From: Neoehrlichia mikurensis
GTDB lineage: Bacteria > Pseudomonadota > Alphaproteobacteria > Rickettsiales > Anaplasmataceae
Assembly (NCBI RefSeq): GCF_019186785.1
Contig: NZ_CP066557.1
Location: 310,001 to 374,000 of the forward strand
Direction: 5' to 3'
DNA: 64,000 bases
The notes under the pieces were generated by a model, which worked only from the letters and a program-made list of their open reading frames with translations, had not been told where the DNA came from and ran no database searches. The position numbers and the translations under genes were made by a program. Shown here piece by piece: positions 30,998 through 40,771 of this stretch (within the stretch, counting starts at the first letter, position 1; the number at the start of each line of letters is the position of its first letter).

Positions 30998-31213
30998 TAC
31001 TTAAAACCTTAAATAAATTAACTTTTTAAGAGTAGAATATTTAACTTTTAAGTAAAAAATCAATATTTTTTTAAAGAAATTAATATTTTGTATTAAAAAT
31101 AACACTTAATATATTAAATTAATAATAATTATATGTTATAATATCAAAATAAAATTGCAATTTATCACTATTATCAATATTATATAGGATTACCTTTTAC
31201 ATTTAAGTAAACA

Positions 31214-32629
31214 ATGAATCAGTATGACTTTATAATCATTGGAAGTGGTCCGGGAGGATATATAGCAGCAATACGTGCTGCACAGTTAGGGTATACCGTA
31301 GCAATTATAGAGAAAGAACAAACTTTAGGTGGAGTATGTTTAAATTGGGGATGCATTCCAACAAAATCACTACTTAAATCTGTTGAATTATATCAAACAA
31401 TCAAAAAAGCATCCTCATTTGGATTAAAAGTTAAATCATTAGAATATGATCTTGATGCAATTGTGCAAAGATCACGTCAAGTAGTTGATAAATTATCTAA
31501 AGGAATAAATAGCTTAATGCTAAAAAATAACATAGTAATTTATTACGGAGTTGCTAAGTTATGTGGTAAAGGATTTATAAAAGTTATTAATAATGGCAAT
31601 AGCATAAGTTTATCAGCAAGACACATAGTAATTGCCACAGGCAGTAGAGCAAAGAATTTACCTAATATTAATTGCGATAATGAAAATATATGGAATGCCA
31701 AAAATGCAATGATGCCAAAAGCACTTCCAAAATCCTTGCTAATAATCGGCAGTGGCGCAATAGGCATAGAATTTGCCAGTTTTTATAATGCGCTAGGAAG
31801 TAGTGTCAGTATTATAGAATTACAGAATAACATATTACCATTAGAAGACCATGAAATATCAAAAACAATGCATGAGATACTAATTAACTATGGTGTCAAT
31901 ATTTATACAAATAGCTCAATTACAGAACTTAACAGATGTAACAATATTATGCAAGCTACAATACTAACTAACCATAATACAACAACTACTATTGCATGTG
32001 AAAAGGTAATACTAGCAGTTGGCATACAACCAAATACAGAAGATCTAGATATTAAAAATACAAATATTAGTATCGATAACTTTGGATTTATTATTACTGA
32101 TAAATACTGTGCAACTAGTGAACCAAATATTTATGCTATAGGAGATGTTGCAGGGCAACCATGTCTTGCTCACAAAGCAAGCCATGAAGCTATATTATGT
32201 ATTGAAAAAATAGCAAGTGAAGAAAAAAAATTACATAAAAATATTCATCCACTTAATAAGAATAATATACCAAGCTGCATATATTCAATACCGCAAATTG
32301 CTAGTATAGGGTTAACTGAAAAACAAGCAAAAGATAAAGGACTAAAAATTAAAGTTGGAAAATTTCTTGCACAATTTAATGGTAAAGCCATTGCTTCAAA
32401 TGATACCGAAGGATTTGTAAAAGTCATTTTCGACAAAATTACAGGAGAGCTACTAGGAGCACATATGATTGGTGCAGAAGTTACCGAAATGATTAATGGA
32501 TATGCTATTAGCAAACAACTTGAAGCTACAGATTATGACATATCATCAACAATTTTCCCTCATCCAACACTTTCAGAGATGATGCATGAAGCCATATTAT
32601 CCGCAAATAACGAATCTTTAAATAGTTAA
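31214..32629 (+). CDS. lpdA: dihydrolipoamide dehydrogenase (E3)
   Basis: This flavoenzyme reoxidises lipoamide in pyruvate, 2-oxoglutarate or branched-chain dehydrogenase complexes. The 471-aa product has the FAD site IIGSGPGGYIAA (about 8-19) and the redox disulphide Cys42-Cys47 in GGVCLNWGCIPTKS. The NAD site is LLIIGSGAIGIEFASF, followed by YAIGDVAG. The catalytic pair is His450/Glu455 in HPTLSEMMHEA. Complete and ordinary. The duplicated dnaJ-rho block begins about 20 bp after its stop codon. Confidence 0.95.
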   Translation: MNQYDFIIIGSGPGGYIAAIRAAQLGYTVAIIEKEQTLGGVCLNWGCIPTKSLLKSVELYQTIKKASSFGLKVKSLEYDLDAIVQRSRQVVDKLSKGINSLMLKNNIVIYYGVAKLCGKGFIKVINNGNSISLSARHIVIATGSRAKNLPNINCDNENIWNAKNAMMPKALPKSLLIIGSGAIGIEFASFYNALGSSVSIIELQNNILPLEDHEISKTMHEILINYGVNIYTNSSITELNRCNNIMQATILTNHNTTTTIACEKVILAVGIQPNTEDLDIKNTNISIDNFGFIITDKYCATSEPNIYAIGDVAGQPCLAHKASHEAILCIEKIASEEKKLHKNIHPLNKNNIPSCIYSIPQIASIGLTEKQAKDKGLKIKVGKFLAQFNGKAIASNDTEGFVKVIFDKITGELLGAHMIGAEVTEMINGYAISKQLEATDYDISSTIFPHPTLSEMMHEAILSANNESLNS

Positions 32630-32649
32630 AATAAAGATTTACACATTAT

Positions 32650-34507
32650 ATAGTAATATTATGTATAATAGGGGCATTATTTATTTTTCCAATAGTCTTA
32701 TTATCTATATTTTTTTTAATCAAGAGAAACAGTATAATACATATGAGTCATATCATGACTCCAATGATGAACAAATTTTTCAATGAACTTTATAGCAATA
32801 GGAATACAAGCAACGAGATGTCAATAAATGAAGCACTAGAGATATTAGGACTAGAAGGTAAAGCAAATAATGAACAAATTAATATGGCATACCATAAACT
32901 TATGAAATCTGTTCATCCAGACAAAGGAGGCTCTGCTTATTTTGCGCAAAAGCTTAACCAAGCACGTGATAAACTATTGAATTCTCATCATTAATATTAA
33001 ATTACATAAAAAATTACTATTAAAATTAGGTAAGAATGATAATCACTCAACATTAATTATATACATATACTTAACTTATATCCTTATGATTATTATTTTA
33101 AGTATCCAATATTTACAATATCCACAAACAATGCTATTACCCAGCTCAATAACTTAACTTTTTTAAACTAACATTAACTATTCATCATATCAAAAAAGTC
33201 ATTATTGTCCTTTGCTATGCTCAGCTTATCCCTTAAAAATTCCATAGCTTCTATAGAACCCATAGCTGACAATAATCTCCTCAATAACCATACCTTCTTT
33301 AAACATACACTATCTATTAACATATCTTCCTTTCTTGTCCCAGATTTTGATATGTCTATTGCTGGATATATCCTCTTGTCAGCTATCTTCCTATCAAGGA
33401 TTATTTCACAATTACCTGTACCCTTGAATTCCTCAAAAATAACCTCATCCATCTTCGATCCTGTCTCTATCAGTGCCGTTGCTATTATTGTTAACGATCC
33501 TCCCTTCTCTATATTCCTTGCTGCACCAAAAAATCTTTTTGGCCTTTGTAATGCATTAGAGTCTACTCCACCTGTTAATACCTTACCTGATGACGGTATT
33601 ACTGCATTATATGCCCTCGCTAATCTCGTTATTGAATCCAATAATATTACTACATCCTTCTTATGCTCTACCATCCTCTTGGCTTTCTCTATTACTATCT
33701 CCGCAAGTTGTACGTGCCTATACGCTGGCTCATCAAATGTAGAACTCACTACTTCTCCCTTCACTGACCTTAACATATCAGTCACTTCTTCTGGCCTTTC
33801 ATCTATTAATAAAACCATTAATTCCATGTCTGGATGATTTACAGATATTGAATGTGCTATCTGTTGCAATATTATTGTCTTGCCTGCCCTGGGAGGCGCT
33901 ACTATTAATGCCCTTTGCCCCTTCCCTAAAGGTGCTATTATATCTATCGCTCTCATACTGATATCTTTCTTATCAAGTATATCATTACATTCCAATAATA
34001 TCCTCTCTTCAGGATATAATGGTATTAAATCATCAAAATGCACATACCTTTGTAACTTACCTATCTCTGTAAAATTTATGTTATATGCTTTTACTAATGT
34101 AAAATATCTCTCCTTATCACTAGGAGCTCTTATTTCACCATTAACTATATCTCCAGTCCTTAAATTAAATTTCTTTATTTGACCAGCGGATATATATACA
34201 TCATCACTACTCGCAGCATAATTAGCTTCCGCAGATCTTAAAAATCCAAATCCATCAGGTAATACTTCAACTACACCTCCTCCTATTGCTACTCCTCCTC
34301 CACTGACTACCCTCTTCATTAAATGAAATATTATCTCTTGCTTTAGCATCCTTCCATTGCTAACTACTCCTAGCTCCTCTGCTATTATCAATAACTCCTC
34401 AGTGCTCTTCCTCTTTAGCTCATTTAGACTTAATACCTTTGATAATACTTTGTCCTCATTAACAGACTCTTGCTCTCTCTCTACTTCCTCAATAGTAACA
34501 TCATCTG
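32650..34507. repeat. segmental duplication, copy A (dnaJ-like 3' part plus rho)
   Basis: This 1.86-kb block matches 50404-52131 almost base for base. Offset is 17754 on the left part and 17624 on the right, because copy B lacks 130 bp (33204-33333 of copy A, give or take the 2-base tie at the junction). I noted one substitution (34398 region, agtgctc against agcgctc, Thr/Ala in Rho). The left edge falls inside the dnaJ-like membrane anchor, and the right edge falls inside the rho 5' end. No inverted ends, integrase or target-site duplication are seen, so this is not a known mobile element. Confidence 0.95.
32743..32994 (+). CDS. DnaJ-domain protein, truncated copy without membrane anchor
   Basis: This 83-aa product carries a J-like domain: INEALEILGLEGKANNEQINMAYHKLMKSVHPDKGG with the HPD motif, as in Tim14/Pam18-like proteins that stimulate an Hsp70. 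It is identical to the C-terminal 83 residues of the 119-aa copy at 50389. Sequence encoding most of the anchor helix is present upstream but has no start codon in frame, because the duplication edge (32650) removed it. The first usable ATG is 32743. If made, the protein would be soluble. It may be a pseudogene. Confidence 0.65.
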   Translation: MSHIMTPMMNKFFNELYSNRNTSNEMSINEALEILGLEGKANNEQINMAYHKLMKSVHPDKGGSAYFAQKLNQARDKLLNSHH

Positions 34508-34511
34508 ACAT
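33174..34511 (-). CDS. rho: transcription termination factor Rho, copy A with complete C-terminus
   Basis: Rho is the hexameric RNA helicase that ends transcription. The 445-aa product has an N-terminal helical part, a cold-shock-like RNA-binding domain ([27 protein letters not shown]), Walker A APPRAGKT (205-212), and Walker B region [23 protein letters not shown] includes the arginine equivalent to E. coli R366, and there is a normal C-terminus ending DFFDMMNS. The start is unusual: ATG and one further base come from flanking DNA at the edge of the duplication (MS then DDVTIEE...). The native N-terminus seen in copy B is therefore replaced. It is the only copy here with an intact C-terminal domain, so probably the working Rho. 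Confidence 0.93.
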   Translation of the reverse strand: MSDDVTIEEVEREQESVNEDKVLSKVLSLNELKRKSTEELLIIAEELGVVSNGRMLKQEIIFHLMKRVVSGGGVAIGGGVVEVLPDGFGFLRSAEANYAASSDDVYISAGQIKKFNLRTGDIVNGEIRAPSDKERYFTLVKAYNINFTEIGKLQRYVHFDDLIPLYPEERILLECNDILDKKDISMRAIDIIAPLGKGQRALIVAPPRAGKTIILQQIAHSISVNHPDMELMVLLIDERPEEVTDMLRSVKGEVVSSTFDEPAYRHVQLAEIVIEKAKRMVEHKKDVVILLDSITRLARAYNAVIPSSGKVLTGGVDSNALQRPKRFFGAARNIEKGGSLTIIATALIETGSKMDEVIFEEFKGTGNCEIILDRKIADKRIYPAIDISKSGTRKEDMLIDSVCLKKVWLLRRLLSAMGSIEAMEFLRDKLSIAKDNNDFFDMMNS

Positions 34512-35791
34512 AAAACTCTCTCTTCAATTGAATTAATATAAGAATACAATTTTCAATGCAATGCACCTTACACACTTAAACCATACAGTAATTCATACAT
34601 AAATATGTAACAATAAACTATAAAAAACAATTTTACTATTTTTTAGATTAACACCACTTTTACACAGACCTAACAAACTTTATTATACATAAATGATATA
34701 AAGAAGGGTATTATGACATTGTACTAATACAGGTAAACCCTATAGCACAAAAAATTATTATACAAGATATTTTTAAAAAATCATAAGAAATTTAGTATAA
34801 CTCATAACGTAAAAATACCACATTACCTATTATATCTACATAATTTGTAACTCAAATCATTTTAGCTCATAGTACTAACACAACCATATGTTATAACCTT
34901 ATAAGCATAAAACTTACTAAAAAAGCGCATTTACACCTTTTACTCAGCTACATTAAAACACGCAACCAATCAAATAAATTTAAATCATATGATGATAAAA
35001 TACCTCTTAGTAACACACAAGTTATTTTTAGTGTAATATAAGTTCATTATCAATATAATACTTAAACATATAAAAAAACAACTAATAAATAAAAAGTATT
35101 CCTTTACTATATTATATAGCATTATAATTAAATAATGCAATCTCAGAATAAAACTTACATTATATATTTTCATTATTAATGTATTAATTATTATATACTA
35201 ATTACTTGAATAACGATTTCCAATGTTCTAAATTAAACTTCTTAATATATGTTATATAACTACAATTTCTTCAACAATACCATATAAGAACAGATTAATT
35301 TTAAAATTCAGATATTTAAATATATAAATAAATCTGATAATACTAGGAATTCTTTTTATTTCTAACATTATATAATTCCACGCTACAATAAATTAAGTAC
35401 AATTAATTAAAAAACATAAAAACTTATGTAAACAATTCAAGCGTTTCAACATACTATCACACTTAAATCATATTATCATCATATGAACACTATGTTTTAA
35501 TACAAATATATTAAATAAATTTTATTGTGCTATAGGTGCTTTTATATGATATACATCTGCTCCCTCTATACAAAAACAGTCTTGCAATAAACAAGATATA
35601 ACCTCTAGCAAATCACCTATCTAATATATTCACTATTAGGTTAAACTTTCAACACATAACGTTTTTATACAAATACCAAAGCACACCTCACACAATTACC
35701 TAAAAATTAACATATAATGAATATAGATTATTGCGGATTTATTCATTAGTGTTAAACTAAAAAAGATAGCATTTTAACGTGACAACAAAAT
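34512..35791. other. long spacer with probable traces of the rho-trcR neighbourhood
   Basis: The stretch 34921-34965 resembles 52365-52405, the spacer after trcR (shared agctacatta and flanking pieces). Around 35540-35660 the DNA weakly resembles the 3' part of trcR (ctgctccctct, then agtctt..aataa). These are diverged and not coding. Elsewhere I see nothing; a 62-codon minus frame at 34985-35173 is probably chance. Confidence 0.4.
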
Positions 35792-36565
35792 ATGAAAAAG
35801 ATACTAACAATTTTTACTATAATTGTATTAATGAGCACTTCATGTTTTAGCAAACAAGAAGTACGCTCCATAGCAGAAGATAATCACATAAAAATTATCA
35901 ACTATAATCCGCAGTCTATACATAAGTACACAGGATTTTATGGATATCAATCAAGTATATTATTTGAATCTGATGAAACAATTGACACCATATCAATGGG
36001 TGATTCAACAGGATGGCAGTTAATGCCTAAAGGGAATCGTTTATTCATCAAACCTATTGCAGATAACGCTAATACCAATGCAACCATCATTACAAATAAA
36101 AGAGTTTATTACTTTGAATTACATGCTGAAGAAGCTACAGGTCTAGATGATGCAAGGCTAGCTTATGAAGTAAGGTTTTTATACCCTTCTACTGATGTCA
36201 ATGATAACTCAGGGTTAGATAATGGAGGTATGATGTTTCCTATCAATCAAACCCAAATACCAGATCTCACAGACATTGATACTGCAAGGAAAGGAATAAA
36301 TTTTAATTACTCAGTTTCTCATAATCGTGGTAGTGAAGGCATTGTACCTTTAAAAATATTCGATGATAATAGATTCACATACATGCAATTCCCTACTGTA
36401 AATGCTAGTTTACCGTCTATATTTCACATAGACTCAGAAGGATACGAATCCTTAATTAATTTTCGTATTGTAAATGATTATGTAGTAATTGAACGTGTGA
36501 GTCATGCGTTTACTCTCCGTCATGGATCTGATACCGTATGTGTTTTTAATAATCATTTAAAATAA
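35792..36565 (+). CDS. virB9: VirB9-family type IV secretion protein, stand-alone copy
   Basis: VirB9 forms part of the outer-membrane core complex of type IV secretion systems, used by Ehrlichia to deliver effectors. The 257-aa product has a signal peptide (about 1-20, LTIFTIIVLMSTSCFS). VirB9/TrbG features are YNPQSIHKYTGFYGYQSSILFE near the N-terminus and VYYFELHAEEA mid-protein. The C-terminal domain has FDDNRFTYMQFP and VIERVSHAFTLRHGSDTVC. No other vir gene is in the window, so this matches the duplicated virB9 genes of Anaplasmataceae outside the main clusters, probably VirB9-2. trxA follows 68 bp downstream. Confidence 0.88.
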   Translation: MKKILTIFTIIVLMSTSCFSKQEVRSIAEDNHIKIINYNPQSIHKYTGFYGYQSSILFESDETIDTISMGDSTGWQLMPKGNRLFIKPIADNANTNATIITNKRVYYFELHAEEATGLDDARLAYEVRFLYPSTDVNDNSGLDNGGMMFPINQTQIPDLTDIDTARKGINFNYSVSHNRGSEGIVPLKIFDDNRFTYMQFPTVNASLPSIFHIDSEGYESLINFRIVNDYVVIERVSHAFTLRHGSDTVCVFNNHLK

Positions 36566-36633
36566 ATTAAAAACTAATCATTGCGTTATTATAAAATTAC
36601 TTTATACTTTTATAGTTTACCATAGGAGTTATA

Positions 36634-36957
36634 ATGTCTTCCATTGAGCAAATTAATGATAACAACTTTAGTGATAAATTAAATGAGAACAGTGGTGTTG
36701 TTCTAGTAGATTTTTGGGCTTCATGGTGTGGGCCGTGTAAGGCTTTAGAGCCTCAACTTGAAAAGTTAGCACAAAATTACCAGGAAAAAATAAGAGTATA
36801 CAAGTTAAATGTTGAAGAAAACCAAAATACTCCAATAAAATACAATATTAGTGCTATCCCAACAATATTGATTTTTAAAAATGGCATCAAGTTATCACAA
36901 ATTATTGGGGCAGATATATCTAAGATTATAAATGAAATAAATAATTGTATTAAATAG
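36634..36957 (+). CDS. trxA: thioredoxin
   Basis: This is a 107-aa cytoplasmic disulphide reductant. It has the active site WCGPC (Trp31-Cys35) in VDFWASWCGPCKALEP, the cis-proline loop ISAIPTILIFKNG, and ordinary length. A ribosome binding site AGGAG lies a few bases before the ATG. It follows virB9 on the same strand and may be cotranscribed. Confidence 0.95.
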   Translation: MSSIEQINDNNFSDKLNENSGVVLVDFWASWCGPCKALEPQLEKLAQNYQEKIRVYKLNVEENQNTPIKYNISAIPTILIFKNGIKLSQIIGADISKIINEINNCIK

Positions 36958-36984
36958 AAGATGACTTTCCGTTAAAACTTTTAT

Positions 36985-37640
36985 TTATTGTTATAGCATT
37001 AAAATATATTTAAGTGGTTATTATATTGCAGTTATATAACTGCTACTTTCTCGGCATCAACGAAGTTTACTTATGGACATAAAAAATTTTCAAATTAAAA
37101 CTTAGGCAAGTTGAACTTCAATAAATAACCCAATTAAAGATACTAGAATCATTATCTTTAATACAGGCATTTTATTATCAATTAATGACCAAGCTTTGTA
37201 ACTTATAAACCTTAAAATTATACTAATATAGTTAAAAACTCAGAACTCACAATAAAATTATACTAATATAGTTAAAAACTCAGAACTCACAATATACTAA
37301 ACAATTCTTGATATAAATAAATTTCTGCTAATAAATAATTAAGTCATATTTGTATAATTGGTAGTTCTTATTAATGTATAGATATTATTATAATCTATTA
37401 ACTTAATAATAACTTACAGATAAACTATATATTATTATCAAATACCAAAATTTTTGCTAACATTTACTACAAAAACACCTTATACTGGCCTTTTTATTAA
37501 AACTTAACACATTGATATTATATAGCACTTAAAAATTAACTAATTACCAATCATAAATAACATTAATTATATTTGATATTGTAAATCCATTAGGGTATAT
37601 ACTCTTATATTATTTGTATAGTAAAAATTACAATAATAAA
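36985..37640 (-). pseudogene. decayed 5' end of a trcR copy plus trcR-rpmI spacer
   Basis: The stretch 37053-37100 aligns with the start of trcR at 52980-53035 on the same strand: ggcatcaa, agttt, gacataaaaaa and aaattaaaactta are shared in order. Weaker similarity runs left over the next 15-20 codons of trcR (from about 36995). To the right, 37388-37485 aligns with 53085-53190 (attaacttaataa, tttttgctaacattta), and 37565-37630 aligns with the rpmI promoter region 53388-53455. An insertion of about 250 bp with a 40-bp tandem repeat interrupts it. I estimate about 70-75% identity by eye. Confidence 0.65.
37213..37292. repeat. 40-bp tandem duplication
   Basis: Two perfect 40-bp units (37213-37252 and 37253-37292) lie back to back in the spacer after trxA, each containing gttaaaaactcagaactcac. 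Perfect identity suggests a recent event. No coding role is seen. Confidence 0.95.
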
Positions 37641-37843
37641 TAGCCTACCTATTTACATATACACATATAGTAGCTCTACCATTTGTAGTTGCTTTTATCA
37701 CAAGATATAAAGTAATTTTACATAGATAATTAAAAATTTTATAAATTAATGAAAGACTTTACTAATTAAATTAGTGATAAAATTTATCTACTTTCTTAAC
37801 TACAATGTTTATAAACTTGTATAGATAATTGATATATAATACA

Positions 37844-39073
37844 TTAATTGGCAACTAAGTAGTTGCCTTCTATATCACTAATATGTACATTAATGATACT
37901 TTTCAAATCAGCATTTTGGTTATAAAATTTCACTAATGCAAAATTTTCTGCTCTACCAAAACCTATTTTTTCAACAATAATGTTTTGTTTTGTATCAAGT
38001 AGAGTTCTATACAAAATTTTTAACCTCTTTTCACCTAATTCTCTTAAATACCTTGCTCTTTCTTTCCTAACGTGTGCTGCAACTTGAGGCATCCTAGCAG
38101 CAATCGTACCCTCTTTTTTTGAATATGGAAATACATGTAGATAAGATATATTTGCTTTTTCTATCAAATCAATAGTATCATAAAACATACTATCAGTTTC
38201 CGTAGGAAATCCTGCTATAATATCTGCACCAAATGCTATATTCTTTCTTAGACTTCTCACCTTATCACAAAATTCTAAAGCTTGATTTTTACTATGTCTA
38301 CGTTTCATTCTTTTTAAAATAACATCATTCCCAGACTGTAAACTCATATGCAAGTGAGGCATAAACCTTGGTTCATCCTTAATAATATCAAAAAGATCAT
38401 TATCTACCTCTGCAACATCTATTGATGACAGTCTTAATCTTTGTAAACTAGGAACTGACTTCAATACCCTTTTAATCATCATACCAAGTGAAGGTTTCCC
38501 AAAAATATCCAATCCAAAACCTGTAATATCCACACCTGTAAAAACAACTTCATTATATCCATAATCAACAAACATTTTAACTTGACTAATAATATCTTCA
38601 ATAGGCATTGATCGATTATTACCTCTGGCTTTAGTAATCACACAAAATGTACATTGATGATTACACCCATTTTGTATTTCTATAGAAGCTCTTGATTTAT
38701 CAGCAAATCGTGTCAAAACATGAAATTTAGGTTTATCAACATTCTCCATGTTACTCACACTAATCATGTCATCATTAATATAACTTTTGTATTGTAACTT
38801 ATCTATATTACCCAACACTTTTACTACACCAGGCATTCTTGCATATACATCTGGATTTAGTTGAGCAGCACAACCTGCAACTATAATTTTAACACCAACA
38901 TTCTCTTTATAAAGTTTACGTATCTTATGTTGAACTTGACGCTCAGCTTCATTAGTAACAGCACAACTATGAACAACAACAACATCCTTTAATTTTGCTG
39001 CTTTTAAGTACTTTTTTATAATCTCACTTTCATAAAAATTTAACCTACATCCAAAAGTAAAAACTTCATTCAT
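37844..39073 (-). CDS. mtaB: tRNA t6A37 methylthiotransferase MtaB
   Basis: MtaB converts t6A to ms2t6A at position 37 of ANN-decoding tRNAs, using two Fe-S clusters. The 409-aa product has the N-terminal MTTase cysteines Cys9 (FGCRLN), Cys37 (HSCAVTNEA) and Cys68 (AGCAAQ). The radical SAM cluster motif Cys137-x3-Cys141-x2-Cys144 is in NGCNHQCTFCV. GADIIAGFPTET and a C-terminal TRAM-like region follow. The family marker GCRLN distinguishes it from MiaB. It lies close to xseB, in the same direction. Confidence 0.93.
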   Translation of the reverse strand: MNEVFTFGCRLNFYESEIIKKYLKAAKLKDVVVVHSCAVTNEAERQVQHKIRKLYKENVGVKIIVAGCAAQLNPDVYARMPGVVKVLGNIDKLQYKSYINDDMISVSNMENVDKPKFHVLTRFADKSRASIEIQNGCNHQCTFCVITKARGNNRSMPIEDIISQVKMFVDYGYNEVVFTGVDITGFGLDIFGKPSLGMMIKRVLKSVPSLQRLRLSSIDVAEVDNDLFDIIKDEPRFMPHLHMSLQSGNDVILKRMKRRHSKNQALEFCDKVRSLRKNIAFGADIIAGFPTETDSMFYDTIDLIEKANISYLHVFPYSKKEGTIAARMPQVAAHVRKERARYLRELGEKRLKILYRTLLDTKQNIIVEKIGFGRAENFALVKFYNQNADLKSIINVHISDIEGNYLVAN

Positions 39074-39124
39074 TATAAAACTTTACTCACACCTAATCAC
39101 TTTAATATAGCAAGAATAACAAGA

Positions 39125-39319
39125 TTAGCTTATAGTTTCAATTTTTAACTCCATACCCTTAATAACATTAAGACAATATTCATATAAGCTCTTGCCTCTT
39201 TCATATAGCTGCATACTTCTCTCTAGACTTATACTACTACTTTCAAGTTCTTGCACTATTACTTCCAACTCATGCATTGCACTTTCAAATGTTAGTGCAT
39301 TATTATTAAGGGTAGACAT
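39125..39319 (-). CDS. xseB: exodeoxyribonuclease VII small subunit
   Basis: XseB is the small helical subunit of exonuclease VII, which degrades single-stranded DNA. The 64-aa product matches the family: FESAMHELEVIVQELESSSI, SLERSMQLYERGKSLYEYC, then a helix ending LKIETIS. Length is typical for the short form. mtaB follows 51 bp downstream on the same strand. The large subunit XseA is not in the window. Confidence 0.88.
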   Translation of the reverse strand: MSTLNNNALTFESAMHELEVIVQELESSSISLERSMQLYERGKSLYEYCLNVIKGMELKIETIS

Positions 39320-39378
39320 TTATTAAAAAATTATGTATATATTCTAGCATTATAGCATATTTTCTTAGGCTACAACAA

Positions 39379-39687
39379 GTGTTAAATAATGATATATTAG
39401 TTAAGATATACAAACCAACAAAAAGTGCAATGCAATCTGGTGTACAAAAATATAGCATGTGGAAAGTAGAGTTTTGTCCTGCAAATACAAAATATGTTGA
39501 ACCACTTATGCAATGGATAGGATCAAAAGATACGCGCCAACAAATACACTTACTATTTACAACAAAAGAGCAAGCAATTGCATATGCAGAAAAAAACAAT
39601 TTTAAGTATATCTTACTACAAGAACGTCCTTTACAAAAAAAACCTAAATCATATGCAGAGAATTTTACAAAAATTAAAGGTTTATAA
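39379..39687 (+). CDS. complex I accessory subunit NDUFS4-like
   Basis: This is a peripheral subunit of NADH dehydrogenase found in alphaproteobacteria and mitochondria (ETC complex I subunit conserved region). The 102-aa product starts VKIYKPTKSAMQSG. It contains WKVEFCPANTKYVEPLMQWIGSKDTRQQIHLLF, and ends AIAYAEKNNFKYILLQERP, the family signature (W..F......PLMGW.gs.D...q..L.F.t.e.Ai.ya...g). The start codon is GTG, lying 59 bp from the divergent xseB start. No nuo gene is nearby. Confidence 0.88.
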   Translation: MLNNDILVKIYKPTKSAMQSGVQKYSMWKVEFCPANTKYVEPLMQWIGSKDTRQQIHLLFTTKEQAIAYAEKNNFKYILLQERPLQKKPKSYAENFTKIKGL

Positions 39688-39744
39688 AAAAATATAAACT
39701 TATGCTAAAGTAGTAGCTTAGCATTTACGCAAAAAACAATTTAT

Positions 39745-40671
39745 ATGTTTCTCATACTACTATCAAAAGTAGCACCATTATATGTAACAATCTTAATAGG
39801 ATTTACTGCAGGTAAATTGCTGAACCCACATAGCCAAACCATAGCAAAATTACTATTTTACATTATGGGTCCAGTTGTTGTATTTTCCGGAACTTCAAAA
39901 ATAACCATAGATAAAGCAGTTATTTCTTTACCATTATTGACATGGTGTATTTGTTGCATTGTCTCACTTCTTGTGTATAAAGTATCAGCCTTAATTTTTA
40001 GAGATAATACAAGAAATATTTTAGCATTCAGCTCTGGAAGTTCTAGTATGGGGTTTTTTGGATTACCAGTAGCACTAGCATTATTTGATAATCACACTGT
40101 ATCATTATATCTTTTATGTTATGTAGGTATGTTACTTTTTGAAAACAGCTGTGGATTTTACATAGCAACACAAGGATTATACACAGCAAAGCAGTGTATG
40201 AGAAAATTAGCAACCTTACCAGCTTCTTATGCTATAATTTTAGCACTAGTTTTCAGTTATTTTAAAATACCTGTACCAGAGTTTTTACTTAATACAGCAG
40301 TTAATATACGAAGCACATACATAGTACTCGGAATGATGTTATTGGGAATAGCAGTAGCAAATATAAAAGTATTTCATATTGACTGGAAGCTCATTTTCTT
40401 AACAATCATAATTAAATATGTAGTATGGCCAATCTTTATTTTAAGCTTAATTTTCATTGATAAAACAATTACTCAACTATACTATCAAGATGTATACAAA
40501 GCACTAATTTTATTAGCCATAATCCCTATATCAGGCACAGGAATGATGTTAGCAACAATGCTTAATTATCAGCCTGATAAAATAGCAATAATGCTACTTA
40601 CTAATACAGTTATAGGGTTATTTTACGTACCCTTACTGATATCCTTACTACTTTATCTACATTTATTATAA
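39745..40671 (+). CDS. AEC family transporter (auxin efflux carrier type)
   Basis: This is a secondary transporter of the inner membrane; bacterial members carry malate, malonate or other organic acids. The 308-aa protein has about ten hydrophobic segments arranged as two five-helix halves. It opens VAPLYVTILIGFTAGKLL. Further marks are SSSMGFFGLPVALALF in the crossing-helix region, and SGTGMMLATMLNY followed by a final helix. It lies 57 bp after the NDUFS4-like gene. Substrate is unknown. Confidence 0.85.
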   Translation: MFLILLSKVAPLYVTILIGFTAGKLLNPHSQTIAKLLFYIMGPVVVFSGTSKITIDKAVISLPLLTWCICCIVSLLVYKVSALIFRDNTRNILAFSSGSSSMGFFGLPVALALFDNHTVSLYLLCYVGMLLFENSCGFYIATQGLYTAKQCMRKLATLPASYAIILALVFSYFKIPVPEFLLNTAVNIRSTYIVLGMMLLGIAVANIKVFHIDWKLIFLTIIIKYVVWPIFILSLIFIDKTITQLYYQDVYKALILLAIIPISGTGMMLATMLNYQPDKIAIMLLTNTVIGLFYVPLLISLLLYLHLL

Positions 40672-40771
40672 ATATAAAAAACTTTTCAAGTTTTCTTAAT
40701 ATAATTACATTATACAATACCTACTCTTAAAAATATTTGTATAAACTTTATAGAATATACTTTAATATCAA

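Noticed and set aside
33205..34182. Long plus-strand frames opposite rho copy A (210 and 100 codons)
   Set aside because: They are antisense to a well conserved rho, repeat identically opposite copy B, and show no protein family; they arise from rho codon use.
34985..35173. 62-codon minus frame
   Set aside because: Composition is that of AT-rich spacer with random hydrophobic codons, and no ribosome binding site or motif is seen.
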